From Peristeroidobacter agariperforans (GTDB taxonomy: Bacteria > Pseudomonadota > Gammaproteobacteria > Steroidobacterales > Steroidobacteraceae): a stretch of 64,000 nucleotides of DNA. The translations under genes were made by a program, and so were the position numbers. Location of the stretch: the NCBI RefSeq assembly GCF_004138335.1, contig NZ_RYFW01000001.1:1922001-1986000 (forward strand). Direction: 5' to 3'. Position 1 is the first letter of the stretch. Every line of letters begins with the position of its first letter. Positions 26,540 to 36,235 of the stretch are shown here, one piece after another. Below the pieces are notes generated by a model. That model did not search any database. It was not told the origin of the DNA and saw nothing but the letters and a program-made list of their open reading frames with translations.

Positions 26540-27624
26540 AGCGCACGGTGCTGATCATGGCCGGCGGAACAGGCGGGCACGTGTTTCCGGCGCTCGCTGC
26601 TGCTCGCGTCTTGCGTGAACGCGGTTTCGAGCCCGTGTGGCTGGGAACGAGAAAGGGTTTGGAAGCAAAGCTGGTCCCGCCTGCGCAGATCGAGATCGAG
26701 TGGATCTCGATGAGCGGTCTGCGTGGCAAGGGCGCGGCGACGTTGTTGCTCGCGCCATTCAAGGTGGTGCAGTCGATCTGGCAAAGCCTGCAAGTCATTC
26801 GCAGGCGCAACCCCGTTGTGGTGCTCGGCTGCGGCGGCTTCGTGGCGGGCCCGGGTGGCGTGGCTGCATGGCTGACGCGTCGGCCGCTGGTCATTCACGA
26901 GCAGAACGCCGTCGCGGGCATGACGAATCGTATGCTGGCGAAGCTCGCGGGTCGCGTGCTCGAAGCTTTTCCAAAGAGTTTTCCCTCCGGCATGCGTGCC
27001 GAGCAGGTGGGCAACCCGGTGCGACGTGAGATCGCCGCGATCGCTCCGCCCGAGCAGCGCTTTGACGGTCGTACAGGGCCGATTCGTTTGCTCATCATCG
27101 GCGGCAGCCAGGGCGCGATGAAGCTCAACGCAACGGTGCCGGCGGCGCTCGCGACCGTCGATGTTACGTCTCGTCCCGTTGTAATTCACCAGGCCGGCGA
27201 GCGTCACTTGCCGGTCGTGCGCGAGACTTATGAGAAGCACGGCGTGCAGGCTGACGTTCGTGCCTTCATCACTGACATGGCCGAAGCGTATAGCTGGGCC
27301 GACGTGGTGGTGTGTCGTTCCGGCGCGATGACGGTGTCGGAGTTGGCGGCGGCAGGATTGCCGGCCATCTTCGTGCCGTTCGCCGCTGCCGTCGACGATC
27401 ATCAAACGCTCAACGCGAAGTTTCTGGTCGATGCCCAGGCGGGCGTCTCGATCGCCGAGCGCGATCTCACGCCGGAACGGCTCGCGCAGGAGCTCAACAA
27501 AATACTGAGCGGCGGACGTGAGCAACTGAAAGCGATGGCCATGCGCGCCCGCTCGGTTGCGATCACGGATGCTGACGTGCGTCTCGCGGACGCATGCGTG
27601 GCCGCTGCAGGAGGTGCCGCATGA
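26536..27624 (+). CDS. murG: Lipid II synthase MurG (UDP-GlcNAc transferase)
   Basis: 362 residues with the two Rossmann-like domains of MurG. The first opens with [35 protein letters not shown] and the second-domain [10 protein letters not shown] plus [22 protein letters not shown] bind lipid I and UDP-GlcNAc. It acts on the cytoplasmic face of the inner membrane. ATGA overlaps join it to ftsW and murC. Confidence 0.96.
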   Translation: MKRTVLIMAGGTGGHVFPALAAARVLRERGFEPVWLGTRKGLEAKLVPPAQIEIEWISMSGLRGKGAATLLLAPFKVVQSIWQSLQVIRRRNPVVVLGCGGFVAGPGGVAAWLTRRPLVIHEQNAVAGMTNRMLAKLAGRVLEAFPKSFPSGMRAEQVGNPVRREIAAIAPPEQRFDGRTGPIRLLIIGGSQGAMKLNATVPAALATVDVTSRPVVIHQAGERHLPVVRETYEKHGVQADVRAFITDMAEAYSWADVVVCRSGAMTVSELAAAGLPAIFVPFAAAVDDHQTLNAKFLVDAQAGVSIAERDLTPERLAQELNKILSGGREQLKAMAMRARSVAITDADVRLADACVAAAGGAA

Positions 27625-29051
27625 AAGATCGCATGCGCCGCATTCACAACATCCATTTCGTAGGCATCGGCGGCAGCGGCATGGGCGGCATCGCTGAAGT
27701 GCTGCTGAACCTGGGCTATCAAGTCCAAGGCAGCGACCTGAAGCCGAACGGCGTCACGCAGCGGCTGGCGAAGCTCGGCGCGCAGATCAAGATCGGCCAC
27801 GCGGCGGAGAACGTCGGCAAGGCGGACGTGCTCGTCGTCTCGACCGCCGTGCAAGCGGACAACCCCGAGGTCATCGAAGCGAAGTCGCGTCGCCTGCCCA
27901 TCGTGCAGCGTGCGGTGATGTTGGGCGAGCTGATGCGCTTCCGTTATTCCGTCGCGGTTGCCGGCACGCACGGCAAAACCACGACGACGAGTATGGTCGC
28001 GTCGATTCTCGCCGAGGGCGGCCTGGATCCGACCTTCGTCATTGGCGGCCGCTTGAAGAGCGCCGACAGCAACGCGCGCCTGGGCGCCGGCAAATATCTC
28101 GTGGCCGAAGCCGACGAGAGCGACGCGTCGTTCATGCACCTGCAGCCGATGATTTCGATCGTCACCAACGTGGACAACGATCATCTCGGCACGCACGAAG
28201 GCGACTTCGAGCGGTTGAAGCAGAGCTTCGTCGATTTCCTGCACAACTTGCCGTTCTATGGCCTGGCTGTGGTGTGCGCGGACGATCCGGTCGCGAAGAG
28301 CTTGTTGCCGCGGATCAATCGTCCGTTCGTGACTTATGGCATCGACAGTCCAGAGGCCGACCTGCGCGCTGTGAACATCCAGCGAGAGGGCGTGCAGACG
28401 CGCTTCGACGTGGAGCGTCGCGGCTCGTCGCAGAAGCTGTCGGTGCAGTTGAACCTGCCGGGACGACACAACGTGCTCAACTCGCTGGCGGCGATCGCTG
28501 TCGCGAAGGAGCTGGAAGTGAACGATGCGGCGATCCAGTCCGCGCTCGCGTCGTTCCATGGCGTCGATCGTCGCTTGCAGCAGTACGGCGATGTGGAGAC
28601 GTCGGCGGGCAAGGTCACGATCATCGATGACTACGGTCATCACCCGACCGAGCTTGCGGCGACGCTCGAAGCAATCCGCCAGGGGTGGCCGAATCGTCGC
28701 ATCCTGCTGGCGTTCCAGCCGCATCGTTACACCCGTACGCGCGATCTGCTCGATGACTTCGCTCGTGTGCTGGCCGCAAACGCCGACGCGCTCATCGTCA
28801 CTGAAGTTTATGCGGCCGGTGAACCGCCGATCGCGGGGGCCGACGGCAAGGCGATCTGTCGTGCCGTGCGTTCGCACGGCCGGGTCGAGCCCGTGTTCGT
28901 CGACAAGATCGAAGAACTGCCGCGCGCGTTGATCCAAATCGCTCGCGATGGCGACGTGATCGTGACCATGGGCGCCGGCACCATCGGCAGCCTGGCGCCA
29001 GAACTGCCGGCTGCGCTGACCTCTTTGTCGGCCGAGCGGAGGCAACCGTGA
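27621..29051 (+). CDS. murC: UDP-N-acetylmuramate--L-alanine ligase
   Basis: 476 residues. The N-terminus [20 protein letters not shown], the P-loop [15 protein letters not shown] and [14 protein letters not shown] are typical of MurC, and the C-terminal [18 protein letters not shown] completes the ligase fold. It adds the first stem-peptide residue. The start is the ATG at 27621, overlapping the murG stop. Confidence 0.96.
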   Translation: MKDRMRRIHNIHFVGIGGSGMGGIAEVLLNLGYQVQGSDLKPNGVTQRLAKLGAQIKIGHAAENVGKADVLVVSTAVQADNPEVIEAKSRRLPIVQRAVMLGELMRFRYSVAVAGTHGKTTTTSMVASILAEGGLDPTFVIGGRLKSADSNARLGAGKYLVAEADESDASFMHLQPMISIVTNVDNDHLGTHEGDFERLKQSFVDFLHNLPFYGLAVVCADDPVAKSLLPRINRPFVTYGIDSPEADLRAVNIQREGVQTRFDVERRGSSQKLSVQLNLPGRHNVLNSLAAIAVAKELEVNDAAIQSALASFHGVDRRLQQYGDVETSAGKVTIIDDYGHHPTELAATLEAIRQGWPNRRILLAFQPHRYTRTRDLLDDFARVLAANADALIVTEVYAAGEPPIAGADGKAICRAVRSHGRVEPVFVDKIEELPRALIQIARDGDVIVTMGAGTIGSLAPELPAALTSLSAERRQP

Positions 29052-29950
29052 ACGCGTTGTCGCTGCCGCCTGATTTTGAAGGACGCGTCCAACGCGACGA
29101 GCCGATGTCGAAGCACACGTCGTGGCACGTGGGCGGGCCGGCGGATCTGTTCTTTTCGCCCCTCGACGCGACCGACGTGTCCGGCTTCTTGCAAGGGCTG
29201 GAGCCCGGCACGCCGGTGATGTGGATCGGCCTGGGCAGCAACTTGCTGGTTCGCGACGGCGGCGTGCGTGGTGCAGTGATCGAGACGCACGGCATCTTCG
29301 ATGAGCTGGAGCGCCGTAGCGACAACGACGTTTGGTGTGGCAGCGGCGTCGCCTGCGCGAAGCTCGCCAAACAGTGCATCAAGTGGGGCTTGGGGCCAGC
29401 GGAATTCTTCGCGGGCATTCCCGGCACCCTGGGCGGTGCATTGGCGATGAATGCGGGCGCGTTCGGCGGCGAAACGTGGAAGCACGTCGTGTCGGTCGCG
29501 ACCATCGATCGCAACGGCGTGCGTCATGAGCGCCCGGCATCCGACTACAACGTTGGCTATCGCCACGTCGAAGGTCCGAAAGACGAATGGTTTCTCGGCG
29601 CGCTACTACGCTTCGAGCTACGCCCTGGTGTGAGCAACGACGACATTCGTCAGTTGCTCGCCAAGCGCAAGGCGACGCAGCCGATTCAGGAGTGGTCGTG
29701 CGGCTCGGTGTTTACAAATCCGCCGGGCAATCACGCCGCGCGACTGATCGAGGCGTGCGGACTGAAAGGTTTTCGCATCGGCGGCGCACGAGTGTCGGAG
29801 ATGCACGCGAACTTCATCGTCAACGACGGCACGGCGAGTGCTGCCGATATCGAGCAGTTGATTCGTCACGTGCAACAGACGGTGGAACAAAAACACGGTG
29901 TGCGACTCAACACTGAGGTGCGCATCGTCGGCGAGGTGAGTCATGGCTGA
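29048..29950 (+). CDS. murB: UDP-N-acetylenolpyruvoylglucosamine reductase
   Basis: 300 residues beginning with GTG, which overlaps the murC stop (GTGA). The FAD-binding motifs are [14 protein letters not shown] and [38 protein letters not shown] and the catalytic [10 protein letters not shown] follow, with a C-terminal glutamate region near [10 protein letters not shown]. It makes UDP-MurNAc, the precursor of all later Mur steps. It overlaps ddl by eight bases. Confidence 0.95.
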   Translation: MNALSLPPDFEGRVQRDEPMSKHTSWHVGGPADLFFSPLDATDVSGFLQGLEPGTPVMWIGLGSNLLVRDGGVRGAVIETHGIFDELERRSDNDVWCGSGVACAKLAKQCIKWGLGPAEFFAGIPGTLGGALAMNAGAFGGETWKHVVSVATIDRNGVRHERPASDYNVGYRHVEGPKDEWFLGALLRFELRPGVSNDDIRQLLAKRKATQPIQEWSCGSVFTNPPGNHAARLIEACGLKGFRIGGARVSEMHANFIVNDGTASAADIEQLIRHVQQTVEQKHGVRLNTEVRIVGEVSHG

Positions 29951-30941
29951 AGCAAACAAGCCAAAATCCAATAGTCTCGCGCCGAGGCGCGTCAGCAACG
30001 CGCGTGACTTCGGTCGCGTCGCCGTGCTGATGGGCGGCACGTCGAGCGAGCGTGAAGTGTCGCTGGATAGCGGCAGCAATTGTCTGGATGCGCTGAAGCG
30101 CCAGGGCGTCGACGCTTATAAGGTCGATGGCATCGCCGCGCTCGTCGATGAGCTGGTGAACAAGCGCTGCGATCGCGTGTTCAACATCCTGCACGGTCAT
30201 GCGGGCGGCGGTGAGGACGGCGTCCTGCAAGGCTTGCTCGACGCGTTCGCCATTCCGTACACCGGTTCGGATGTCTTGGGCTCGGCGCTGTCGATGGACA
30301 AGATTCGCACCAAGCAGGTGTGGCTGTCTCTCGGTCTGCCGACGCCGCGTTATGCACGCCTGTCTCGCAACAGCGATGTGGCGGCGGCCGCGCGCGATCT
30401 TGGCCTGCCGGTGATCGTGAAGCCGGCGTGCGAGGGCTCGAGCGTCGGCGTGACTCGCGTGTTCAAAGAAGCGGATCTCAAGCAGGCGGTCGATCTCGCC
30501 GCCCGCTATCAAGGCGAGATGCTGATGGAGCAGTTGATCGTCGGCGATGAGCTGACGGTTGCTGTGCTCGGCGACACGGCGTTGCCGAGCATTCGCATCG
30601 TGCCGGCGGGCGAGTACTACGACTATCACGCCAAGTACAAAGCCGAGGACACGCAGTACATCTGCCCGGGTCTGCAAGGCGCAGCCGAAGACGAGATTCG
30701 TGCGCTCGCGCTCGAAGCGTTCCGCACCGCTGGCTGTTACGGCTGGGGCCGCGTCGACGTAATGCGCGACCGCGCCAGCGGCAAGTTCTACTTATTAGAA
30801 GTGAACACGGCGCCGGGCATGACCAGCCATTCGCTCGTGCCGAAGTCGGCGAAGCAGTTCGGCATCGAGTTCGATGAGCTGGTGTGGCGCGTGCTGGAAA
30901 CCAGTCTGCCGCACGCCGGTCAAGGAGCGCTCCGCTCATGA
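29943..30941 (+). CDS. ddl: D-alanine--D-alanine ligase
   Basis: 332 residues of the ATP-grasp ligase. The N-terminal [36 protein letters not shown] and [16 protein letters not shown] are canonical. ATP-grasp residues follow in [12 protein letters not shown] and [20 protein letters not shown]. It supplies D-Ala-D-Ala for MurF. The first 20 residues ([20 protein letters not shown]) are a basic extension before the conserved fold. Confidence 0.95.
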   Translation: MAEANKPKSNSLAPRRVSNARDFGRVAVLMGGTSSEREVSLDSGSNCLDALKRQGVDAYKVDGIAALVDELVNKRCDRVFNILHGHAGGGEDGVLQGLLDAFAIPYTGSDVLGSALSMDKIRTKQVWLSLGLPTPRYARLSRNSDVAAAARDLGLPVIVKPACEGSSVGVTRVFKEADLKQAVDLAARYQGEMLMEQLIVGDELTVAVLGDTALPSIRIVPAGEYYDYHAKYKAEDTQYICPGLQGAAEDEIRALALEAFRTAGCYGWGRVDVMRDRASGKFYLLEVNTAPGMTSHSLVPKSAKQFGIEFDELVWRVLETSLPHAGQGALRS

Positions 30942-31759
30942 TGGGCACGCGCAAGCGCAATCGTCGCAAGGCCGCGGGCGAGCAGCTCGATCTGCTCGGC
31001 CGGCTGCAACCGTTGGTCGCATCGTTGACCAATGGTGGCTTGCGTCCTGCGCTGGGCGTGCTCGCGCTGGTGCTCGGTATCGGCGTGATGGTGTGGGGCC
31101 TCGTGGTCTCGTTCGATCGGCCGATTGGCAAGGTGGAAGTGGGCGGGCAATTTCAGCGCGTCACGCCGCTGCAGGTCGAAGAAGTCGTCGCACAGTTTCG
31201 CGGTTCGGGTTTTCTTTCCGTCGACCTGGCTGCGTTGCGCACGTCGCTGGAAACGATTCCTTGGGTGGATCGCGCCCGCGTTGAACGCAAGTGGCCCAAC
31301 GGTGTGCGCGTGTTCATCACCGAGCATGTCGCGGCGGCACGTTGGGGCGAGTCGGGGCTGATGAATACGCGAGGCGAATTGTTTCTGAAAGAGGCGCGGC
31401 ACATTCCACAAGAGTTGCCGCAGCTCATCGGCCCGTCGGGCACCGAAGCTCAGGTCGCGAAGCTCTATCTCGAGTCATACCCACGTCTGTTGGGCGTGGG
31501 AATGCGCCTGAGCAAAGTCGAGCTGGACGCGCGCGGCGCGTGGCAGTTGACGCTCGGCAATGGCGTGATGGTCCGTCTCGGTCGGCAGGACGTGCCGGCC
31601 CGCTTGGAAAGATTCATCGCTGTGGCGAGCCCCGTGGTGGCGGCCCGAGCAGCGGAAGTTAGTTACGTAGATCTGCGTTACAGCAACGGCTTTTCTGTGG
31701 GTTGGAACGCTCCAGCCCGAGTCGCGCGCGACGCCGAGGAACCTCGCTCTGATGGCTAG
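30938..31759 (+). CDS. ftsQ: Cell division protein FtsQ
   Basis: 273 residues. A basic cytoplasmic tail ([12 protein letters not shown]) is followed by one membrane helix at about residues 36-56. A periplasmic POTRA domain ([38 protein letters not shown]) and a beta domain ([23 protein letters not shown]) complete it. FtsQ links FtsA/FtsZ-side and FtsWI-side divisome proteins. The start ATG at 30938 overlaps the ddl stop; a second ATG follows directly. Confidence 0.94.
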   Translation: MMGTRKRNRRKAAGEQLDLLGRLQPLVASLTNGGLRPALGVLALVLGIGVMVWGLVVSFDRPIGKVEVGGQFQRVTPLQVEEVVAQFRGSGFLSVDLAALRTSLETIPWVDRARVERKWPNGVRVFITEHVAAARWGESGLMNTRGELFLKEARHIPQELPQLIGPSGTEAQVAKLYLESYPRLLGVGMRLSKVELDARGAWQLTLGNGVMVRLGRQDVPARLERFIAVASPVVAARAAEVSYVDLRYSNGFSVGWNAPARVARDAEEPRSDG

Positions 31760-32987
31760 GAAGAATGACCGAAATCTGATTGTCGGCCTCGATATCGGCA
31801 CCTCCAAGGTGGTCGCCATCGTGGGCGAGGTCAATCACGAAGGTCGTATCGAAGTGGTGGGCCTGGGCTCGCATCCTTCGCGCGGCCTGAAGCGTGGCGT
31901 CGTCGTGAACATCGAGTCGACGGTGCAGTCGATTCAGCGCGCGGTGGAAGAAGCCGAGCTGATGGCCGGCTGCGAGATTCATTCGGTGTACGCCGGCATC
32001 GCCGGCAGTCACGTACGCAGCCTGAACTCGCACGGCATCGTCGCGATCCGGAACAAAGAAGTGACGTCCGAAGACGTCGATCGCGTGATCGACGCGGCGC
32101 GCGCCGTCGCGATCCCGGCCGACCAGAAGATCCTGCACATCCTGCCGCAGGAGTTCTTGATCGACAGCCAGGAAGGCATCCGCGAGCCCATCGGCATGTC
32201 GGGCGTGCGACTGGAAGCGAAAGTTCACATCGTCACCGGTGCGGACAGCGCGGCACAGAACATCGTGAAGTGCGTGCAGCGGTGCGGCTTGCAGGTCGAG
32301 GACGTGGTGCTCGAGCAGCTGGCGTCGAGCTACTCGGTGCTGGCCGACGACGAAAAGGAACTGGGCGTGTGCCTGGTGGACATCGGCGGCGGCACGACCG
32401 ACCTCGCGGTGTTCTCGGGCGGCGCGATTCGTCATACCGCCGTCATACCGATCGCCGGCGACCAGGTGACGAACGACATCGCGGTGAGCTTGCGCACGCC
32501 GACGCATCACGCCGAAGAGATCAAGATGAAGTTCGCCTGCGCGCTGTCGCAGCTGGCGAACTCGGACGAGACCATTGAAGTGCCGAGCGTGGGCGATCGT
32601 CCGCCGCGCCGGCTGGCGAGACAAACCCTCGCCGAAGTGGTCGAGCCCCGTTACGAGGAATTGTTTGCTTTGGTGCGCGAAGAGTTGCGCCGGTCCGGCT
32701 TCGAGGAAGTGATCGCCGCGGGCGTCGTGCTCACCGGCGGCAGCGCGAAGATGGAAGGCGCGGTCGAGCTCGCCGAAGAGGTGTTTCACATGCCGGTGCG
32801 CCTCGGCGTACCGCAACACATCACCGGACTGGTCGATGTGGTGAGCAATCCGATTCATTCGACCGGCGTCGGCCTGTTGCTGTATGGCCGGGAGAATTAT
32901 CTGCGCGGACGCCGCGAGTCGCCGCTGGGCGGCAACGTGCGCGGTACGTTCGATCGCATGAAAGCCTGGTTTCAAGGAAATTTTTGA
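31752..32987 (+). CDS. ftsA: Cell division protein FtsA
   Basis: 411 residues of the actin-like FtsA, which tethers FtsZ to the membrane. ATPase motifs are IVGLDIGTSKVVAIVGEV, LVDIGGGTTDLAVFSGGAI and VVLTGGSAKMEGAVELAE. The last residues (FDRMKAWFQGNF) form the amphipathic membrane-targeting helix. It overlaps ftsQ by eight bases. The 136-base gap to ftsZ is the first clear gap inside the cluster and could hold an ftsZ promoter, though I see no convincing one. Confidence 0.96.
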   Translation: MARKNDRNLIVGLDIGTSKVVAIVGEVNHEGRIEVVGLGSHPSRGLKRGVVVNIESTVQSIQRAVEEAELMAGCEIHSVYAGIAGSHVRSLNSHGIVAIRNKEVTSEDVDRVIDAARAVAIPADQKILHILPQEFLIDSQEGIREPIGMSGVRLEAKVHIVTGADSAAQNIVKCVQRCGLQVEDVVLEQLASSYSVLADDEKELGVCLVDIGGGTTDLAVFSGGAIRHTAVIPIAGDQVTNDIAVSLRTPTHHAEEIKMKFACALSQLANSDETIEVPSVGDRPPRRLARQTLAEVVEPRYEELFALVREELRRSGFEEVIAAGVVLTGGSAKMEGAVELAEEVFHMPVRLGVPQHITGLVDVVSNPIHSTGVGLLLYGRENYLRGRRESPLGGNVRGTFDRMKAWFQGNF

Positions 32988-33123
32988 TGATCGAGACGAG
33001 ATGCCATGGACAAGGCCAAAAGAAGGGGATCGTTGGGGAAGATGGGGCGTGCGGCGGGCCTCTGAACCGGCCGTACGTCGAGTTGCAATTTGATTTGTCT
33101 CGCTGACATTGAGGGGACTAACG

Positions 33124-34308
33124 ATGTTTGTACTTGCTGATACAGAAAACCAAGGCGCCGTCATCAAAGTGATTGGCGTCGGCGGCGGCGGCGGAAACGC
33201 GGTCGCTCACATGATCCAGGCCGGAATCGAAGGCGTGGATTTCATTTGCATCAACACCGACGCGCAGGCGTTGAAACATTCCAAGGTGAAAGTCGGTCTG
33301 CAGATCGGCTGCAACATCACCAAGGGACTCGGTGCGGGCGCCGATCCGGAAGTAGGCCGCCAGGCCGCGATGGAAGATCGTGACCGCATCATCGAAATGA
33401 TCGAAGGCTCGGACATGCTGTTCATCACCGCCGGCATGGGCGGCGGCACCGGCACGGGCGCGGCTCCGGTCGTGGCGCAGGTCGCGAAGGAGCTGGGCAT
33501 CCTGACGGTTGCCGTCGTTACCAGGCCGTTCGAGATGGAAGGCCGGAAACGTCACGGCTCCGCCGAGCGCGGCATTGCCGAGTTGAGCAAACACGTCGAC
33601 TCGCTCATCACCATCCCGAACCAGAAACTGCTCACGGTGCTGGGTGGCGATGTAACGCTGCTCGACGCGTTCAAGTCGGCGAACCAGGTGCTGCAAGGCG
33701 CGGTGCAGGGCATCGCCGAGCTGATTACCCGTCCCGGCATGATCAACGTCGACTTCGCCGACGTGCGTACCGTGATGGCCGAGACCGGCATGGCGATGAT
33801 GGGCACCGGCATCGCTCGCGGTGAGCATCGCGCGCGTGAAGCTGCCGAAGCCGCTGTTTCCAGCCCGCTGCTGGAAGATGTGAATCTGCAGGGCGCTCAT
33901 GGCCTGCTGATCAACGTCACCGCCGGCATGGACCTGCGCACCAGCGAGTTCAGCATCGTCGGCGACACGGTGAAGCAGTACGCCTCCGAGGATGCCAACG
34001 TGGTCGTCGGCTGCGTGATCGATCCGGAAATGACCGAACAGATTCGCGTGACTGTCGTCGCGACCGGCATCGGCCGTCCTGGGACTCAGATGCAGGCGCC
34101 GCAGCAGGATACGCGTCGCATGACCGCCATCGCAGGCGGCCGTCGTGGCAGCGTGCCGACGCTGGACGACCTGCACGTGCCGACCTACATCCGCAACCAG
34201 CGCGACCCGCATGCGGGTCAGACTCGTCGCGCGGTGGGCGATGGTCTGACGGCTGAGGACACGTCGATGCTGGATATTCCGGCGTTTTTGCGCCGGCAGG
34301 CGGATTGA
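33124..34308 (+). CDS. ftsZ: Cell division GTPase FtsZ
   Basis: 394 residues. The tubulin signature GMGGGTGTGAAP and the N-terminal GVGGGGGNAVAHMI give the GTP site. The T7 loop NVDFADVRTVM is present. The conserved C-terminal peptide LDIPAFLRRQAD, which binds FtsA and ZipA/ZapD-type partners, ends the protein. The start is the ATG at 33124 with GAGGGG at 33111-33116; the TTG at 33109 is within the ribosome site and unlikely. Confidence 0.97.
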   Translation: MFVLADTENQGAVIKVIGVGGGGGNAVAHMIQAGIEGVDFICINTDAQALKHSKVKVGLQIGCNITKGLGAGADPEVGRQAAMEDRDRIIEMIEGSDMLFITAGMGGGTGTGAAPVVAQVAKELGILTVAVVTRPFEMEGRKRHGSAERGIAELSKHVDSLITIPNQKLLTVLGGDVTLLDAFKSANQVLQGAVQGIAELITRPGMINVDFADVRTVMAETGMAMMGTGIARGEHRAREAAEAAVSSPLLEDVNLQGAHGLLINVTAGMDLRTSEFSIVGDTVKQYASEDANVVVGCVIDPEMTEQIRVTVVATGIGRPGTQMQAPQQDTRRMTAIAGGRRGSVPTLDDLHVPTYIRNQRDPHAGQTRRAVGDGLTAEDTSMLDIPAFLRRQAD

Positions 34309-34472
34309 GGCGGAATCCACTGGTGAACCGCGCTTGCTGAAGAGCGGCGGGCCGGGGCGGCGATCTCTATGGGCTGCATAGGGAACATGCATGGTGCCCC
34401 AGGAACTTCGCTGTACGCTGGCAAGTCGATTCATCAGGACGCGGGAAGTCCCTTTTCGATGTAAGCAAAAGT

Positions 34473-34497
34473 AACGGCAAGTCAGAGGCTTGCCGTT
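34473..34497 (+). other. Perfect hairpin in the lpxC leader
   Basis: AACGGCAAG at 34473-34481 pairs perfectly with CTTGCCGTT at 34489-34497 around a seven-base loop. No T-run follows, so it is not a standard terminator. It lies 44 bases before the lpxC ATG, in the 232-base gap after ftsZ that otherwise shows nothing I can name. Confidence 0.55.
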
Positions 34498-34540
34498 CAC
34501 TTGCTGGCAGTGTTAGGGTCTGCGCCGCTTGGAAATCCGC

Positions 34541-35458
34541 ATGCTCAGACAACGCACCCTCAAGAACACCATCCGCGCGACCGGCGTCGGCCTCCACTCC
34601 GGGAAAAAAGTGCTGATGGTGCTGCGACCGGCGCCGGTAGACACCGGCGTTGTGTTCCGTCGCACCGATCTGAATGAGCCGGTGGACGTGCGCGCGTATG
34701 CCGAAAACGTCGGCGATACCATGCTCGGCACGTCCCTGTTCAATGGCGAGGTCCGGGTCAACACGGTCGAGCACCTGTTGTCGGCATTTGCCGGTCTGGG
34801 GCTGGACAACGCCTATGTGGACCTGTCTGCCGAAGAAGTCCCGATCATGGACGGCAGCGCCGGTCCGTTCGTGTTCCTGCTGCAATCGGCGGGCATCGAA
34901 GAACAGCCCGCCCCGAAACGTTTCGTCCGCATCCTCACGCCACTGGAAGTGCGCGATGGCGACAAGTGGGCGCGCTTCGAGCCGTACCACGGTTTCAAGG
35001 TCAACATGGAGATCGAGTTCAATCACCCGGTCTTCAAAAAGCGCTCGCAGACCGCGTCGATGGACTTCTCCACGACGTCTTATTTGAAAGAGATCAGCCG
35101 CGCACGCACGTTTGGCTTCATGCGCGACCTGGAATACATGCGCTCCAAGAACCTGGCGCTCGGCGGCACGCTCGATAACGCCATCGTGTTGGATGAGTAC
35201 CGGGTGTTGAACGAAGACGGCCTGCGCTACGAGGACGAGTTCGTCAAACACAAGATCCTCGACGCCATCGGCGATCTGTACCTGCTCGGCAAGAGCCTGA
35301 TCGGCGAATTCAGCGGCCACAAATCCGGCCACGCGTTGAACAATCAGCTGGTCCGCAAGCTGATCAACACGCCGAACGCGTGGGAGCCGGTGACCTTCGA
35401 CAACATCAAGGACAGTCCGATTTCATATGTCCCCGCCGCCGCGATGGTGAGCGCGTAA
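34541..35458 (+). CDS. lpxC: UDP-3-O-acyl-N-acetylglucosamine deacetylase
   Basis: 305 residues of the zinc deacetylase that commits lipid A synthesis. Signatures are [18 protein letters not shown], the zinc histidine in [15 protein letters not shown], and the second zinc pair in [15 protein letters not shown]; a C-terminal [12 protein letters not shown] histidine is near the active site. The ATG at 34541 gives the standard start [12 protein letters not shown]; the TTG at 34529 is less likely. Last gene of the dcw cluster. Confidence 0.96.
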   Translation: MLRQRTLKNTIRATGVGLHSGKKVLMVLRPAPVDTGVVFRRTDLNEPVDVRAYAENVGDTMLGTSLFNGEVRVNTVEHLLSAFAGLGLDNAYVDLSAEEVPIMDGSAGPFVFLLQSAGIEEQPAPKRFVRILTPLEVRDGDKWARFEPYHGFKVNMEIEFNHPVFKKRSQTASMDFSTTSYLKEISRARTFGFMRDLEYMRSKNLALGGTLDNAIVLDEYRVLNEDGLRYEDEFVKHKILDAIGDLYLLGKSLIGEFSGHKSGHALNNQLVRKLINTPNAWEPVTFDNIKDSPISYVPAAAMVSA

Positions 35459-35503
35459 CAAGCGAGCAGTTCGGCCGTTCAGCGCAGAAATCTGCCGTAG
35501 ATC

Positions 35504-35824
35504 TCAAGTCGGGCCGGGCGCCTTCCTGCCGACGCGAACTTTCACTTTTGTGACTGGCTTCTCACCCGGGTTAGGGGTGGCGCGATTTAACACTTCCAGC
35601 AATTGCGCCTGGGCATAACGAATCTGCGGGCACCAGGCCGCCGAGTCCGCCAGCACCACCAGCGTATCGCCGCGGCAACTCGCTGACACCACATGATCTT
35701 TTTCCGGGCCGGTGAGCGCCGCGCGAATCTTCTCTGTGAGCTCGACGTGCTCTGCGACGCGCTGCTCGAGTTGCGCGAATAACGGGCCAACTGTCTCGCC
35801 CAGCGGTTTGAAACGATCAGTCAT
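35504..35824 (-). CDS. dciA: DUF721/DciA-family protein
   Basis: 106 residues of the DUF721 family, whose DciA members load the replicative helicase in bacteria lacking DnaC. The central strand pattern GDTLVVLADSAAWCPQIRYAQ, followed by QLLEVLN, is the family core. In many Gammaproteobacteria this small gene sits opposite to lpxC and ahead of an M23 peptidase and secA, exactly as here. It diverges from the c-di-GMP riboswitch leader. Confidence 0.83.
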   Translation of the reverse strand: MTDRFKPLGETVGPLFAQLEQRVAEHVELTEKIRAALTGPEKDHVVSASCRGDTLVVLADSAAWCPQIRYAQAQLLEVLNRATPNPGEKPVTKVKVRVGRKAPGPT

Positions 35825-35856
35825 TCGCTGAAAGCACTGTTCTGGGCGCCAGGCGC

Positions 35857-35886
35857 TTGATCTTTGTACGCGTCGTTATGCATATT
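35857..35886 (+). promoter_or_regulatory. Candidate promoter of the c-di-GMP riboswitch transcript
   Basis: TTGATC at 35857-35862 and CATATT at 35881-35886 with an 18-base spacer, each four of six bases from consensus. The expected start at about 35893 would place the riboswitch at the very 5' end of the RNA. Confidence 0.4.
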
Positions 35887-35897
35887 CCGGCCACTGT

Positions 35898-35997
35898 TAA
35901 GGGCAAACCCGTCGAAAGGCGGGGACGCAAAGCCACCGGTCTACGGCAGCAGGCACGCAGCGAAGCGGGCCGCGCCACGATAGCGGGGTTGCCAGGA
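35898..35997 (+). promoter_or_regulatory. Cyclic-di-GMP-I (GEMM) riboswitch
   Basis: Closely follows the class I aptamer: GGGCAAACC at 35901-35909, a GAAA tetraloop stem (CGTCGAAAGGCG), the nearly invariant GGGACGCAAAGCC at 35922-35934 with CCGG after it, then a variable P2 stem and the closing TAGCGGGGTTGCC at 35981-35993. The 238 bases from the aptamer to the next start hold two further hairpins. Class I aptamers bind cyclic di-GMP, usually controlling motility, surface or envelope genes; here the target is an M23 endopeptidase gene. Confidence 0.93.
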
Positions 35998-36063
35998 TGT
36001 ACAACACGAACATTCGGTTCTACGTCCACCGCAGTTCTGCTCGAGCCGTAGCTTGGCAAAAGT

Positions 36064-36108
36064 CACGCCTTTTGACAGGCGTGTCGAAAGGGCCTTGGCC
36101 GCTTTCGA
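36064..36108 (+). other. Two hairpins between riboswitch and M23 gene
   Basis: CACGCC/GGCGTG at 36064-36083, then a strong stem TCGAAAG-GGCC/GGCC-G-CTTTCGA at 36084-36108 with a two-base loop. No T-run follows either hairpin. They may form the expression platform or an RNA stability element. Confidence 0.5.
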
Positions 36109-36235
36109 TGAGAGAAGTAGTCCGGCTCGTATCGCCGCTGGAAACCCCATGGTTCCAGCCGGGTGTGAACGTATTGTCGTGCCGCCAGTGGCAAGCTGGC
36201 CGTTTAGGGCGCGAAAGAGAGAAGGTAGTGATCAA

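Noticed and set aside
27402-29045. Long minus-strand frame (547 codons) opposite murC
   Set aside because: Mirror frame of the clear murC gene; no family motifs.
33005-33064. Tiny 19-codon frame (starting MDKAKRRGSLGK) between ftsA and ftsZ
   Set aside because: No ribosome site, no recognisable match, and such short frames arise by chance in GC-rich spacers.
31659-33167. Long minus-strand frame (502 codons) opposite ftsA
   Set aside because: Lies across ftsA and the ftsZ start; composition is that of a shadow frame.
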